Source: Promerops cafer
Taxonomy: Eukaryota > Chordata > Aves > Passeriformes > Nectariniidae
DNA length: 64,000 nucleotides
Assembly: GCA_013398275.1 (NCBI GenBank)
Contig: VZSE01010018.1
Coordinates: 689,256 to 753,255, forward strand
Direction of reading: 5' to 3'
Program-made: the position numbers and the translations under genes
Notes under the pieces: model-generated
What the model was told of the DNA's origin: nothing
The model's input: the letters and a program-made list of their open reading frames with translations, nothing else
Database searches by the model: none
In this document: positions 25,108-38,035 of the stretch, one piece after another
How the letters are laid out: every line of letters starts with the position of its first letter
How positions within the stretch are numbered: position 1 is the first letter of the stretch

Positions 25108-25540
25108 GGAGCATCTGCTCCCTGTCTTATGACAGAAAAAAGGCTGAGAGAATTTGGTTTTCTCATCCTGGAAAAGAGAAGGCTTAGAAATGACCTAATT
25201 GTGGCCTTCCAGCACTTGAAGGAGCCCACAACAAAGATGGAGAGACTATTTACAAGGGCCTGGAGTGACAGGACAAGGGGGAACAGCTTCAAACTGACAG
25301 GTTTGAAACTGACTGTAGGTTTATAGGCTTAGATTAGAGATTAAGAAAAAAATAACTGTGAAAGTGGTGAGGCACTGGCACAGGTTGCCCATAGAAGATG
25401 TGGATGCCTCATCCCTGGAAGTGTTCAAGGCCAGGTTAGATGGGCTTCTGAGCAACTCAGTCTAGTGGCCTATGGCAGGGGGGTTGGAATGAGATGATCT
25501 TTAGGGTTTCTTCCAACCCAAACCATTCTGTGGTTCTGTG
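25108..25540 (+). mobile_element. CR1 LINE 3' end, well preserved, plus strand
   Basis: This is the clearest CR1 copy in the window. From left to right it contains GGCTGAGAGAATTTGG, the CCTGGAAAAGAGAAGGC block, GTGGCCTTCCAGCACTTGAAGG, AAGATGGAGAGACTATTTACAAGGGCC and CTGGAGTGACAGGACAAGGGG. Next are GTGGTGAGGCACTGGCACAGG, GTTGCCCATAGAAGATGTGG, CCCTGGAAGTGTTCAAGGCC, GGCAGGGGGGTTGGAATGAG and ATGATCTTTAGGG. It ends in the tail CCAACCCAAACCATTCTGTGGTTCTGTG. It is 5'-truncated and holds only the end of ORF2 and the 3' UTR. Similarity to the family consensus appears high, so this is probably a relatively recent insertion, with a small deletion before the GGCAGGGG block. Confidence 0.93.
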
Positions 25541-26100
25541 AAATGCTGCTTGATTCCCCTCCATGCAGCTCTCCTCCTGAGAGAAAGGACAAGTGTTTCA
25601 GGCCAGTGAGGTTACCTGTAATCTCCTTCCTTGTGATAACATTGATGGATCACCACCCAATGGTTATGGTGGAGTTTAAGACAGAGTTATTATGCCAGGG
25701 AATCACTGAGCAGAAGCTGCCACAAGTGCATCCGCTCTCTTCCTTTGTTCTGCTTAACTCCAGGCTCACCCACGATATATTTTAGAAATCACACTTCAAT
25801 GGGAATCACAAATGGGTGGCAAATGACAGTAATTATTTTGTGGTAATCATCAAATTCTTAGCCATAAAGGAAGTGGTGAGACAATGAGATGTTTTCAAAG
25901 AAAGCATGTGGATGCACAGCCCTGTGAAACATGCGGAAAGGAACGTTCAGCCAAAAAACAGTGTTGGGTTTAATAAACTCATGTATGATTTGCAGGCACA
26001 ACTTCTGCCCCCTAAATGTGCAAGAACAGAATGTCTACAGACGTTATCTGGCTTCAAAAAATGAAAGGTTTAAGACAATGCCAGCAGGGACTGTGCTTAT

Positions 26101-26165
26101 TGTGTTGGGTTTTATTGGTTGTTGGTTTGGTTTTTTGGGTTTGTTTGTTTGTTTCTTTTTTTTCC
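26101..26165. repeat. G/T-rich low-complexity run with (GTTT)n
   Basis: GGTT and GTTT units followed by a T8 run. It creates chance Phe/Trp/Cys-rich and Lys/Asn/Gln-rich open frames on the two strands. Confidence 0.85.
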
Positions 26166-29100
26166 AGAAAGTTACTAGCCCTAATATGCATCCTGTGAAG
26201 GTTTGAAGCAGAGGACAAATTTGGTCCAAATGAGACTTTCTCATTAAAATTAAAGTGGGCTTGCAACTATTTCATTTGGCACTCAAGGTCCAATATTTTA
26301 TTACAATTCCAATTATTTTTCAAGGTTTAAAAGACTGTTAAAATATGCTAATTGAGATATTCAGGATGACAGTTTCAACCAATTCAAACAAGTTTCAATT
26401 GTGAAATCTGCTCTTTCTTTGAAAACTACTTAGAGCAAAGCAATATTTAGTTTCTCCTGATGTGGCTTTAGACAGTTCATATCAAATGCTAAATTAAACG
26501 TCAATAATCCTTAAGGAGCCTATCTTAGTCAGACTTTTTTCATCAAGGTTTCCAATATGATCTTAAGGTTCATTTGTTCCCAGAATATAATGAGAATTCT
26601 ACAAGTCTCATGCATTGCCAGGCAGAGTTCAACACAGGGGTTTCATTTATGCTTATCTAAGCTACGTTTTAAATGTTTCATATGAAAGTTTTGATTACAA
26701 CAAAAGCTATAGAAGAAATTAGGGGCTGCAAGCCAATGGATTTTTAGTTGTACCTTTAAGAAAAGCATATAAAGAAAACACTGATGAAAAACACCTTTCA
26801 AGCTAAAAAACAATCACCATATTTTAAAATATTTTCTACAAAAATGGCAGAAAGGAAAATGCAGATTTTATTATGGAAAATGTAAATCAGTTAATGATCA
26901 ATGTTTTAAACAGAATATCCCTATCAGATGATGATTCATTAGGGTTGTCTCAGTGAAGGAGGTTATCGATAATTTGATACCTCATATCCACTATCCTAAT
27001 CATTATTGTCAGAAAGTCTATTAAAGACCGTAGGTCATGGATCTAAAATTAAGTATGCCACAAAAAAAATATTGAGCAAGGGAAAAGGACAGACATTCTT
27101 ATAGATTAAGATTCACACTGAAATGCATTGTATAAATTAATTTTGCTAAATTATTATTTGATAAAATAAATCTACAGTCTCCAGTGAAACATTTCTCATT
27201 TAAAATGAACCAGAGGTAGAAGTTGAAATATTAAAACATATGAATATAAATTGGAATATAAACCCACAACTTTGACTGGCTTTTTATGCTGCTGTACATG
27301 GATCTGCCTTCAAAATGTATTTCTACTACAGATCATGCTGGAGTACTCAACAAAGTAATAAGATACACTGTTGGGCTTTTTTTCTCTTTTTCTCTTGAAG
27401 CATTCTAGTTTGTGGACAACTCCACTCACTTTTCTCAGTATTCTGCTAAATGAGAAGTTGAGAAGTACATAGGTCACTGTGCTCATGTACCTCGCTTAAT
27501 CCAACACACAAACTAGATTAAAGGCAAAGCTAAAAATAAAGTATTACCATTTTCTTTTAAACAAAATAAAACACAGAAACAATACAAGTATGATGTCTTT
27601 TGGTGTCTATTATAAAGACTGAGATGGTGAAGAAAATAAATCATGCTTAATTCCAGTCTAAAATAGAGATCACCCTCGTCATCTTTATATTTCAGCCATT
27701 TCATCCTGTATCACTTAAAAAGCCCCCTTAGACTGGGACTCGGACTCATAGCATATCATTTTTCACAAGCTGAACTCGCAGAGGACACCATTTTCTATCA
27801 GTGCTGCTATGACAGCTTTTTTACTGGGATTGCCCATAGATTCCTTTTGGCCGTGAGCCTCCTCTCATCCCTCCTTTCCCCTGGTTCTCCTGTTTCCTGA
27901 TTCCAACATTCAGAAAGAGATCTGAGCCCTCCTCTCATTCACCAGTGGCTGGCTCCTTTGGAAAAGCCTGGATGATGCCTGTCCAGAGAGAACAAGGACA
28001 CTAAGCCAGGCTTGGCCAGGCTGAGACCAGTGTGCCCCTTCTGAGGCTGAGGGACCAGCTGAGGAGGTGACACGGCACCAGCCTGCCATTTTCACGTGAC
28101 AGCCCTGAGCTTCTACATAAGCATATACAGATTACAGATGTCACACAGGCTCACGGCTGGCACTGAAGACAACAGCTGCTGTCTGAGTGCAGGCATGAAC
28201 TAACTCAGTCTTTGAAGGGAACTGTGACAAGTTTCAACCAGAGAAGAGGCTTAACCACAAAAATTAAAATAAGATCTAGTGTATTGCAGCATACAATGCT
28301 GTCCAAAGTGTTATAGCTCTCTGGTTTTCTGTTTGGTGAAAGGAAATAGCCCAAGTGCCTGCCAAAACCCAGCAGCAAAGGTGATGGGGGTTGTGGGTGC
28401 AGGAGATGAAGCACAGGGAGATTCAAGCACATGCTGAAGAAAAAGTTGGAGAAGTTGAAGTAATGGGAAATCCAGCTTTTTCCCTGTGAGCAACAGTGAC
28501 GAAATCAAGTCTAGGTGACAGGACTCACATCTTGGGGGTTCACATGACATCTCCAGCTCATGTGACTCTGTTCTGGAGTCATCAGATGCCACGCTTTGGG
28601 CAACTATTGCTACCACCATTTGGCTACGAGATCAGTAAATTTCCATTTGAGCCCCACAGAGTCAGTTTTGCAGAGGTCTGGGTGCTACCAGGTGGTGATG
28701 GCAGGAGCTGACCTCCACAGACACTGTGTAACACTGCATGTTACAAACCCACAGAGCAGAGTGTTCAGCTGAGGCTGGACCTCCACGTGTAAATCACACA
28801 ATGTTGAACTGGTTTTTTCTCCTACTAATGAGATTTTTAAGGACTTTAGAAACTAGGCTGGTCTCTGCTGTTTCCTCCCACAATGGTTTATAGTCTCCAA
28901 CAGGATGGTTGCCTCCAGCACTGACTCAGGAATGCCATCTGTAATTAAGACTTGGAAAAAACAATACATATAATGGCTTATTCAGGTTGACAAGTGTTGT
29001 CCTACCTTGGGAATGTCTACGAGCCTAATAAGTGTAGCTTTCCATCTGGATTTCCTTGCTGCATTATTTGATATTAGCTTTCTTCTTGCAGGTTTTTGAG

Positions 29101-31629
29101 ACCTATGTTTAGGATAAGCACTTGGTAATCTTGTATTGAAATCATAATAAAATGTCACACTAATTTATTCACTGGGAATATTCTGCCAGCTTCTTGTATT
29201 AATTCCCCTCAAAGCTAATTTAGATACTTGTTGCCTGTGTATTCCACATCTGTCTGTATTAATAAATGTGCAAGTGTCTGAACAAATTAAGACATTTTAC
29301 AGCATTTAAACATCCCAAAGATCTTACATTTTCTGTGAAAGTGGAGAGGTTGTACTATAATTTATGGACATTTTCCCATTAATCTCTGAATTGTTTTGGC
29401 AGCTACTGCCTAAAAGCAGCAGCTACCTGGCAAGGACAGAGTATCTGTCAGGCCATGAAGGGTGCCTGCATTCACTAGAGAGATAAATGGGAACACTGAA
29501 ATAGAGTTAAGCCTGGAGAAGGGAGCTCGTCCTCACACAGACTTGCCAAGCCTGTTTCATTATAGTTTACAGCTTTCATCGTGGCTTAGCGAATGCTGTT
29601 AAGTATTCTGTCAAAGTAAACTTACTTTTCCAGACAAGTAGCTCTGCAAAGCCCTCAGGTGCCACTGCTAATACTTGAACTTGCTTACAGTGGTGTTTTT
29701 TTGGATAAAGCATACAGGTACTGTAATAAAAAGTCCAAGATTTCTTAAAATGTGTTTTCTAATCCAAAACATCTAGGAAGGTTTTTAATTTTTTTACCTT
29801 TTCTGTCCAGCTCTAGTGAAAAGACAGATTATTTCTTAAGGTCTGTCATTTATAAAGAAGCATTTTTTCCATGTACTTTGAGGGCAGAAAAGTATGTGTC
29901 TTTCAAGTTCCTATGGTTGTTATAATGTTACTCTTTAGAATCTTAATTCATACTCATCACTGGGGACACATATCATGGAAGGCCTTTCTTCAACTTAAGC
30001 TGCAAATTTTTAAATTCTAGAACACACGATTATGGTGTTAAAGCTTCTTTGCGAAGAAAAACCAAAAATCAAAATGAGAAGACTTAAAGATATAATTTCA
30101 AATTTTGTGTTCCTACTAATTTAAAATATTCTTTTAGATTCTTACTTAGTCACTTAAAATATGTTCTATTAGTTAACTAATTCCTGTTCAAGCCAGAATA
30201 TCTAATCAATCATAGTATAATTAGGAAAAAAGTAATCGGTTGAAATAAAGAAGCTTAAAGGAAATTTAAGAAATATTTTCTTACAGAGAAAGAAGATAAA
30301 TGAATACATAAACCATGACTGTTTAAAGTTGTGTATTATAACTTTTCTTTTTTTTAAGAAATTATTAAAATTTGATGGTGAATAAGGAAACTTTCTAACT
30401 TTATTACACTTTTGCTGAGAACTGACTTAAGAACGTTCAGTTATAGTTCAACAGAAGACAACGTAACACCTGCAAAGCTTCAAGATGCCTTGTATCATTC
30501 TGGATAGATTTATTTAGTCCTAATTGGAGTTAAGGGAGCAGGTTTTCCATTGGTTTTTGCTAATCATATAATAATGATTTATAACCAAGTGAAACAGGTT
30601 CCACATAGGAGCCTTTGCCGCTGTGCAAATTTGCAGTGGTATTTTCCCAATCATAGTTAACCAGTCTCTAAATGTAATATAATGCACTGAGAACAGCTGC
30701 TTTAAGAGACTCTTTACTATACTCATGTATTTACAATCCATGTGCTTAAGTGGATTTCATGTAACAACTGTATTAATGGACGTAGTTACTAAACATTTGT
30801 GGATCATGTAACTGTTTATGTCATTATATGCTAAATGAAGCTTAGTTTTAAGCCTCAGATCTTTAATCCAAGATCAACTCTTCCAGCTCCACAGAGGTGT
30901 TATTTGCATTATTTTCCATTTGGATCAGCCTGTGATCTGACTACAGAGTTAACAAACCTTTGCCCTTAATTATCCTCCCTCCTCACTTCCAAGCAATTTT
31001 GGGCACTTTTTTCAGTCACCACAAGACAGTGAAAATTTTGTTTCTTATTGCACATTCAGCAGCAATATCTACTACTAGGCAGGCCCAGTACTACCTTTTC
31101 CCTGACACGGGTTTGCAACAGTAATGTGGCCTTTTGAATTGATAGAAAAGCAGAAAAGGAACTAGTTAACCTAAGAGACCTCTTCAACCTCTAATTTCGA
31201 TGGGGAAAAATTACAAAAAGTTCACTGACCTCATTTGCAATGTTTGCTGTCAAATAATGATCCTGTTATGAGGTTATTGAAGAAAATATTGAGATGCATT
31301 GCAAGTCTGCTTAGAAAATTATCCAGTAAGTTCTTTGCATTTGCAAGTTCTATAGAACTGTACACTGTATGGAAGCATTTGTATTTAAACTGTTCATTCA
31401 AGAAGGCTCCATGAACATAGCGAGTGCTTTGAAATCCATTACAAAAATCATTCTCATTATGCGCCGTGTAGTAACCTCAGACCTACCAAAATCAAGCACA
31501 TGCTCTTACCCAAAGCGATCATAAACAAAAATATAGAATACCACTGAAGCTTATTTTAGTCAATATTTTTGTGTATTAAAAAAAAAAAGAACCCTATATG
31601 GATCAAACAATGGTCCTTAAAAGAAAAAT

Positions 31630-31940
31630 AAAAAAGCAATCATTGAATTGCATCCCATGAGAGGAAATTGGGCCAAAATTGATCTGGATAGCCAAATTTA
31701 TTATTACATGAAGTGAATGTACAATGAAATTTGATTAGAGCAAGTGTGCCATCATTGCCTTTTGCAAGATTGAGCACAGAACAGCCTTGATGAAAGGAAT
31801 CAATAGCATTGAAAGCAAAATTGGAGGGCTGTCAAATCATCTTAATGCCTATTTTCTGAATGAGTGCAGTGAGATTACTTGATGCACATGCTAATAACCA
31901 AATTAGTGCACTTTTGACTCAGTACAGAGTCAAGCCTATA
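31630..31940. promoter_or_regulatory. Candidate conserved regulatory element (sequence style only)
   Basis: This AT-rich but complex stretch contains several transcription-factor-like words close together. There is a CTGTCAAATCA word (31829-31839) resembling joined MEIS and PBX half-sites, ATTTATTATTACATG and CAAATTAGTGC homeodomain-like cores, and a perfect AP-1 site TGACTCA (31915-31921). The AP-1 site lies in a 7-bp inverted repeat, TTGACTC(6 nt)GAGTCAA. There are no repeats or simple sequence in it. Such texture is typical of deeply conserved non-coding elements in vertebrates, but conservation cannot be read from one genome. This is therefore a weak inference. Confidence 0.2.
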
Positions 31941-32418
31941 CAAAACTTAAATAATATTGCTAAAAGTAAGAAAAAATCTCTTAAACCCACATGAAGCAGC
32001 GATACCACAAAATACAGGTTACACTTTGAAATTATTATTAACAGAGCTGCATTTCTCTCAATTTTGTAGACACGAGGCTATGTAAACTGCAACTTCACAT
32101 CTGTTAATAGACATGTTGCCCAGCAATCTTCCTTCTCCCATGACTGGAAATATAATCTATTCAACAGGCACACACAAATAGCAAGAATTGACCTGTCAGG
32201 CTCTTTGAAATCCATCACTCTGAAGTGCATAATACAGAATTTCTTTGAGATATTTCTCATGAAACTTCCTCAGAAAAGTCTGAGGGTGTTTTCAAGGTCA
32301 GCTGAAGCCATCCTAAAACTGAATTGCCTTCAAATCCTGCCTCCCCACATCCCCCTCACATTTCCTCTCAACCTCCTTTATGCAAAGCAAGGCAGCTGTT
32401 GATGTGGCCAGGAAGTGT

Positions 32419-32447
32419 GGAGGCAAGGAGGCAAGGTGACAAGGTGG
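32419..32447. repeat. Short GAGGCAAGGT-type tandem repeat
   Basis: Three imperfect units (GGAGGCAA, GGAGGCAA, GGTGACAAGGT) follow one another. This is a minor local duplication. Confidence 0.7.
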
Positions 32448-33423
32448 TAGAGGTTGTGTGGCCATGTGTCACCCACCACACCTAGGGAAAAATTCAAGAC
32501 ACACTCATAAATCTACAGATTTTTCATCAGCAACCTGAGTCCTGTTTTGATTATATTTATATTGCTTTCAACAGCTTCCCAGTGCCTCCCCTAGCAGATG
32601 TTCCTCATCACACCCTGTGCATGCAGGACCCTCCTGAAGATCAGCCTGGGGAAGCTCAGAAGTACAGAGTGTCTCAGCAGCTACAGAATAATGATGTTCA
32701 AACTTTCCTCTGACCCTCTTAAAGGCACATTTGAAATTTTATGTTTCTCTTTCCACCTTTGAGTAGCGCTATATTTTCACAAGTACAAGCTTTGAGAAAT
32801 ACATTCTTTAAGCATAGAAAAAGAATCTGTGGTTGCAGCACAGAGAAGAGTCAGGGCAAAACCTGTGAAAGAGCATCTCAGCAGGGAGATGCTGCCTACT
32901 TGCCTTAGAACATGAACATCAGAACTGCCACCCAGCACCAACACTGCATTATCCCCCATTCTTAAACAAACAAATAAATCACAGTGTTACAAGGGCACAG
33001 CAGTAAAGGGAGATTTTTAGGTACTCTGCTTATTTAATTATTAATTATATAACCTGTACAAACGTTGTAGATAACCTCATGGTTGAGAACAATGACTCAA
33101 CCTAATTCAGGACTTTCATAACAGGTGGATCCAGGAATATGATGGCTTGAACAACATCATGCTCTATGCTCAAGCCATATCCTGAAGAATGTGAGACTAA
33201 AAGTAATTTTATTACTCTAGCATAAATAGATAATACAGAAAAAACTCATATTGCACTTAGTAAGTAGGTCCAAAACAGAAGACATTTTATAACAGTCTAT
33301 AAGACAGCAGTAGGACCTTGTACATACAGTTGCAGAAGACAATAAGGACTCTTGATTTTCCTTTTTTTTCCTCAGAAAAAATACTGGTGAGTTATATTCA
33401 AATCTAAGATCTTTAACTGCATG

Positions 33424-33482
33424 TGTTTTGGTTTTTTGCTATTTCTTTTACTGGTTTTTTTTGTTTGTTTTTTTATTTTTTT
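33424..33482. repeat. T-rich low-complexity run
   Basis: TTTTGG, TTTGTTTG and long T runs over about 60 bases. No associated element is recognised. Confidence 0.85.
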
Positions 33483-36400
33483 AATCTGACCTTGGGGAAA
33501 ACATACTGATGGACTTAAACACACAATATCTCTTAATTAGGACATTGCCTCTTGTGGAATTAAAAAATAAAACCTATCTGCTAATTCTACCCCAATGACA
33601 GAGGAGTAAGGCAACAGCACTAAGCATAACAATACAGCACAGGTGGACAAGACCAAGCTTTTCTCATGCTGAATCCAGTAAACGGACAGATTATATTGTA
33701 ATTTATGAGACAATGCTGCTGCACTGCAAACCTGAAAAGTTATATAAAAACACATGGAGCACCTTCAGCTTTAACATTTGGATTTGGCCACAAGCATGAT
33801 GTCTTTGATGGTTATTGTGAGCCAGGCACTCATTTTTAATCTGTGGTTCCTCTGTAATAATAGATTGCTGAGAATGGATAATAATATGGAGCATTAGATT
33901 AAAAGTCTGTCACCTGACTGAACATGGTGTTTGGATTCTTAGGCTGTCAGGAAGTAAAGCAATGTATTTATTATTTATTTTAAAATAAGACATGGAAGCA
34001 AGCAGACTGAATTTATTGCATTTAAAATACAGCAATGCACTTGTGACCTGTTCAGCTGCCTCCACGTGGGCGTCTAGTGAGAATTCCAACTTGTCAGCTA
34101 TCACGAGTTCAGGATGAACTTTGTACACATTTTTATACATACAGGAAAATTATCCCGCACAGAGTTAGGCACTTGCATTCCCACTCTTACAATCCTTTCA
34201 TAATAACGTTATCAAATGGTGGTGATACATATATAAACCTGCACCAAACCAAGTTCTGCATTTGACTTGCAGTTTGTACAGAAGCAGATATTTGACTCAT
34301 TGCTTGGTGCCAATACAGTGCAAATTGCTCCTCCAAAGACTTGGGGTGATGACAGTGTGAGCCATGAATAACCACTGTTGGTGACACGGGTTCTGTGAGC
34401 ATATGAGAAGGTTCTAACCAGCTCCCAAACTACCAGCATCTGGGGTTTCACTGTCTTCCCATGGATGAAGCAATTTGATCCAGAACTTATACAGATTAGC
34501 TAGGAAAACATTTTTTATACCACAATAAGAAAAAAAGCAAAACAAACCAAAACCCAGCATAATTCTAGAAGTTCCTTGGGTAAAGATATTTGGCAACCAA
34601 ATTGTGCCAGAGGATCAGACCTTAAATCTGCTAGAAAGGTCATGTGACAAGAAGATAGTACTTTACCTGCTGGTCATATCAAATATACCTGGTGAGCTAT
34701 TTAAAATACAACATCTCTACTTCAATACTCTGGTTACTGAAGAACTGTGGACACTACTCTTACAAAACAGCTGAGCTCCCTATATCACAATTTCAAGTAT
34801 AAGAGTTTATCACGATCATTACCTGACATCTATTAGGCTTCTGTGTCATTTATTAAGATGATTTTTAATTTAATGTGCCTATTATCAGTAGAAGAACCAC
34901 TTTACCATGGAGTTGCACAAGTATTTAGACACACGAGCAGATAACTTTTAACTACAATGATGTTCTTTTGCTCCCTTAAGTTCAGTTAGAAATTACTTTT
35001 GCCAGTATTGTCACTAATTGCATTAGACACATGAAGTCATTCAGTATCTTCATTAATTATAGAGTACTTCTCTAAACTCTAGTTTTAGAGCATTTCTCAA
35101 TAAAAGTGATGGGTGGAGCAGTTTCTTTTGTACAGAGTCAAATTCTAATCTTGCGGTCAAACCTTTTTACTGTATCAAATAGATCTGTGCTTGCATCTCT
35201 TGCAAGAGCTGAAATGAAGGGCTGCCTTTTAGTAACAATGGATGGTGCAGAAGAGATGCACCCTAAGTATATGGATGTTTGCTGCAGCAGACTGATACTG
35301 GTGCCTGCAGAAGCAGTGATGTTCACAATACAGGTCTCAACACATATGCAAGATATTAATATCCATACTTGCATATCAGCAATGGCAAACAAATGTTTCC
35401 TCTTACTAGCTCATGAGATGTAGCTTGGGCTCAGTGAAAGGAAAATCACTGAAAGACTGAAAATAAAAGATACAGATAACAGAGGTTGTAGAATCCCCGT
35501 CCAATTCAGTGGTGTTTGGCTGTTCTGCTGCTAAGTCAGAAACAGAAATACTATAAATTTTTACAAGCTCACTGTGTTCTCATCCACAGGCAAAACAAGC
35601 TACTCTGGGAAAGTAACTTCAGGTTGCAGTTACTTACACAGAGCATAGTTAGAGCCCTAAGGAAAGGGTTCATTTTCCTCAGGTAGCTTGGAAGAGAATC
35701 TCAGTGAAGCCTGCAGTGATTTGCAGCATACCATGTTCTGTGATGGCAGAGATGCAAGAGATGCAGTTTCACCTCATGGCCTTGTGTTTACAATGTTATA
35801 CTTTTTCTGTGGTTGTGGTACAAACCAAGTTTGTGCTTACATAGCTTCAGCAATGCCCACAGTGCTCTGATTTATCTTCTTTTTCCCTAAAAAGGCGACA
35901 GTCCAGTTTGACTAGCTGTGGTGATAGCCTTCCATAGGACTATGCCTGACTGAAGCAGCAATCCCTCCCTGAGGATGGAAACAACTGATACCTAATAATT
36001 TGTTCAGCTGTACTTTCAAACTTACATGACAACTGATTTTTCTAAAGCAGCTACCTACTCTTTTGTTAATTTGCAGTTTTTGTAGTCACTTAACCTGTTT
36101 TGCTATACATACAAAACTGTTGACATTCAGCTACATTTTTCTTGGCCGCTCCTCAAATTTCTGAGCTGGGAACAAGGCTCTGCCTTGCATATCAGTGTGG
36201 AGAATGATATCAAACCAGTGTTCAGTTTTAGAGTCTTTTCTTCTCTTATAAAACTCATTAATTGTGGGCATGTAATAAAAAACAAAAAATTTATTCACAA
36301 AGTTACATAATACACCTTAGGTTTATTCAAGGTTTAGAAAAATATGCAGAGAAGTCCAGGCTTAGAAGAGACACCCTCATTACCAGTCAAGTGCACACAG

Positions 36401-36599
36401 ATAGGAAACAAGCACTCAGAGCATTTAACGACAGAGGAGCAGGAGGGGCAGAGCATGGCAGCAGCTACAGGTGCAGCAAAAACAATTCCTAGATCAGGAT
36501 TTCGGATTCCCTCGTTCTTACAGAGCATCCAAGCAGCACTTTCAGTTATGCAGAGCCAATAACAGTTTCTAGTGCCCATTGTGTTTAAGCAACTGGAGT

Positions 36600-38035
36600 T
36601 TGCAGCTCTAAGGGTCAGGCAAAAACTAAAGTCAGGACTCTGAATTTCAGGAAACCAACTTCCAGCTCTTCAAGGACTTCGGTAGTAAGATCCCCTGGGA
36701 AACATCCTTCAAGAACTACAGAGCCGAACAGAGCAAAACTTTAAGGCATTTTCCATAGAGTGCAAGAGCTCTCAACCCCCTGTAAGAAATCAGGAAAGGA
36801 AGACAAGAGACTGGCATAGATGAGTGAAAACCTGCTGGTCAAACTAAAGGGCAAAAATGAAGTGTACAGGCAGTGGAAGCAGGAACACCATAAGAAGAGC
36901 GTAGGGGTGCAGCCCAGTTGTGTAAGGATGGGATCAGGAAAGGCAAAGTATGGATGGAGCTGAATTTGGCAAAAGATGCAAAGAGTTATAAAAAGAGCTT
37001 CTATAGGTGTGTGAGCCAGAAAGGGAAGGTCAGAAGAGGTGTACTCCTTGGATGAGGAAGGCTGGCAAACTGGTAAATAGAGACGAGGAGAAGACTGAGC
37101 TCTCAACTACTTTTTTCCCCCCTCAATCTCCACTGTCAACCTCTACTTTAAAAATACCATTCAGGGGAAGTCCCCATTGACTAGAAAAATGAAAATGTTA
37201 CACCCATTTTTAAAAAGGGTTAAAAAAGAAGATTCTGGGAACTACTGCTTTTTCAGCCTCACTTCTGTGTCTGAGAAGGTACTGGAACAGTTCCTATTAG
37301 AACCTCTGCTGAGGCACACGGAGGACAATGAAGTGATTCAAGACAGTTTTACAGGACACTTTTTACCAAGGGCAAGTCCCACCTGACCAATCCAGTGGCC
37401 TTCTAAGATGTCTACCTCTGTGGACAAGGGAAGAGCTATGAAGGTCATTTATCTGTACTTCTATAAAGCCTTTGGCACAGTCCTCCACAACATCTAAATT
37501 GGAGGGACGTGGATTTGATGGATGAACTGTTTGGTGGATGAAGAACTGGTTGGATGGTTGCATCCAGAGGGTAATGGTCAATGTCTCAATGTCTAGATGG
37601 AGATGGGTGACAAGGGGTGACCCTCAGAGGTCCCAGCTGGGACCAGTACTCTTTAATATGTTTATCAGTGACACAGACAGTGGGATGAAGTGCCCTCAGC
37701 AGGTTTGCAGGTGCCACGAAGCTGAGCAGTACATTGGGCATGACAGGGCTGAGATGCCATCCAGAGGGACATGGAGAAGCTCTAGAAGTGAGTGCCCATG
37801 GAACCTTATGAAGGCCAAGTGCAACATACTGCCTCTGGTACAGGACAGTCCCAGGGACAAAGACAGTTTGGGCAGAGAATGGATAGAGAGAAGCCCTGAG
37901 GAAAAAGACCTGGGGTGTTGGCTGACAAGAGGCTCAACATTACTCAGGAATGTGTGCTTGAATCCCAGAAAACCAACCATGTCCTGGGATTCATCCAAAG
38001 CAGGGTGTCCAGCATGTTGTAGGAGGTTGCAATAA
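36600..38035 (+). mobile_element. CR1 LINE ORF2 fragment with decayed reverse transcriptase
   Basis: This is a 1.4-kb piece of CR1 ORF2, which encodes an endonuclease/reverse transcriptase used for target-primed retrotransposition. From 36600 to about 37100 the translation follows the linker before the RT (KIPWETS near 36690 and LLG-type text near 37040), broken by stops. The frame at 37177-37386 carries DSGNY..FSLTSVSEKVLEQ, the RT entry block. The frame at 37538-38035 (165 codons) carries NWLDGCIQRVMVNVSMSRW, LGPVLFNMFISD.DSG, LMKAKC and SPEEKDLG. Near 37691 a small deletion shifts the frame. The catalytic FADD box would then be read at 37704-37724 as FAGATKL, so the two catalytic aspartates are lost. 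The 3' UTR and tail are absent. It is a dead fossil and not a host gene. Confidence 0.93.
37538..38035 (+). pseudogene. Residual CR1 reverse transcriptase open frame (165 codons)
   Basis: This is the longest surviving open frame of the CR1 fragment. Residues 1-55 keep the true RT frame (NWLDG, IQRV.VN, SRWRWVT, LGPVLFN). Downstream of the frameshift the translation is out of frame for a while, and it recovers CR1-like text from about residue 90 (WNLMKAKCNILPL, then IERSPEEKDLG). It lacks the RT N-terminal fingers, the catalytic aspartates and any start context. It is not expected to be translated and is listed only because it could be mistaken for a gene. Confidence 0.85.

Larger units (their letters stand above)
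25541..36599. other. Unannotated AT-rich non-coding DNA
   Basis: I see no gene or transposon across about 11 kb. It holds a GT-rich run (26101-26165), a GC-richer block at about 27840-28780 that I cannot identify, G/T/A repeats at 32419-32447, a T-rich run (33424-33482) and the candidate conserved element at 31630-31940. The open frames are all short and most overlap on both strands. Much of 29900-31900 is strongly AT-rich. Confidence 0.6.
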
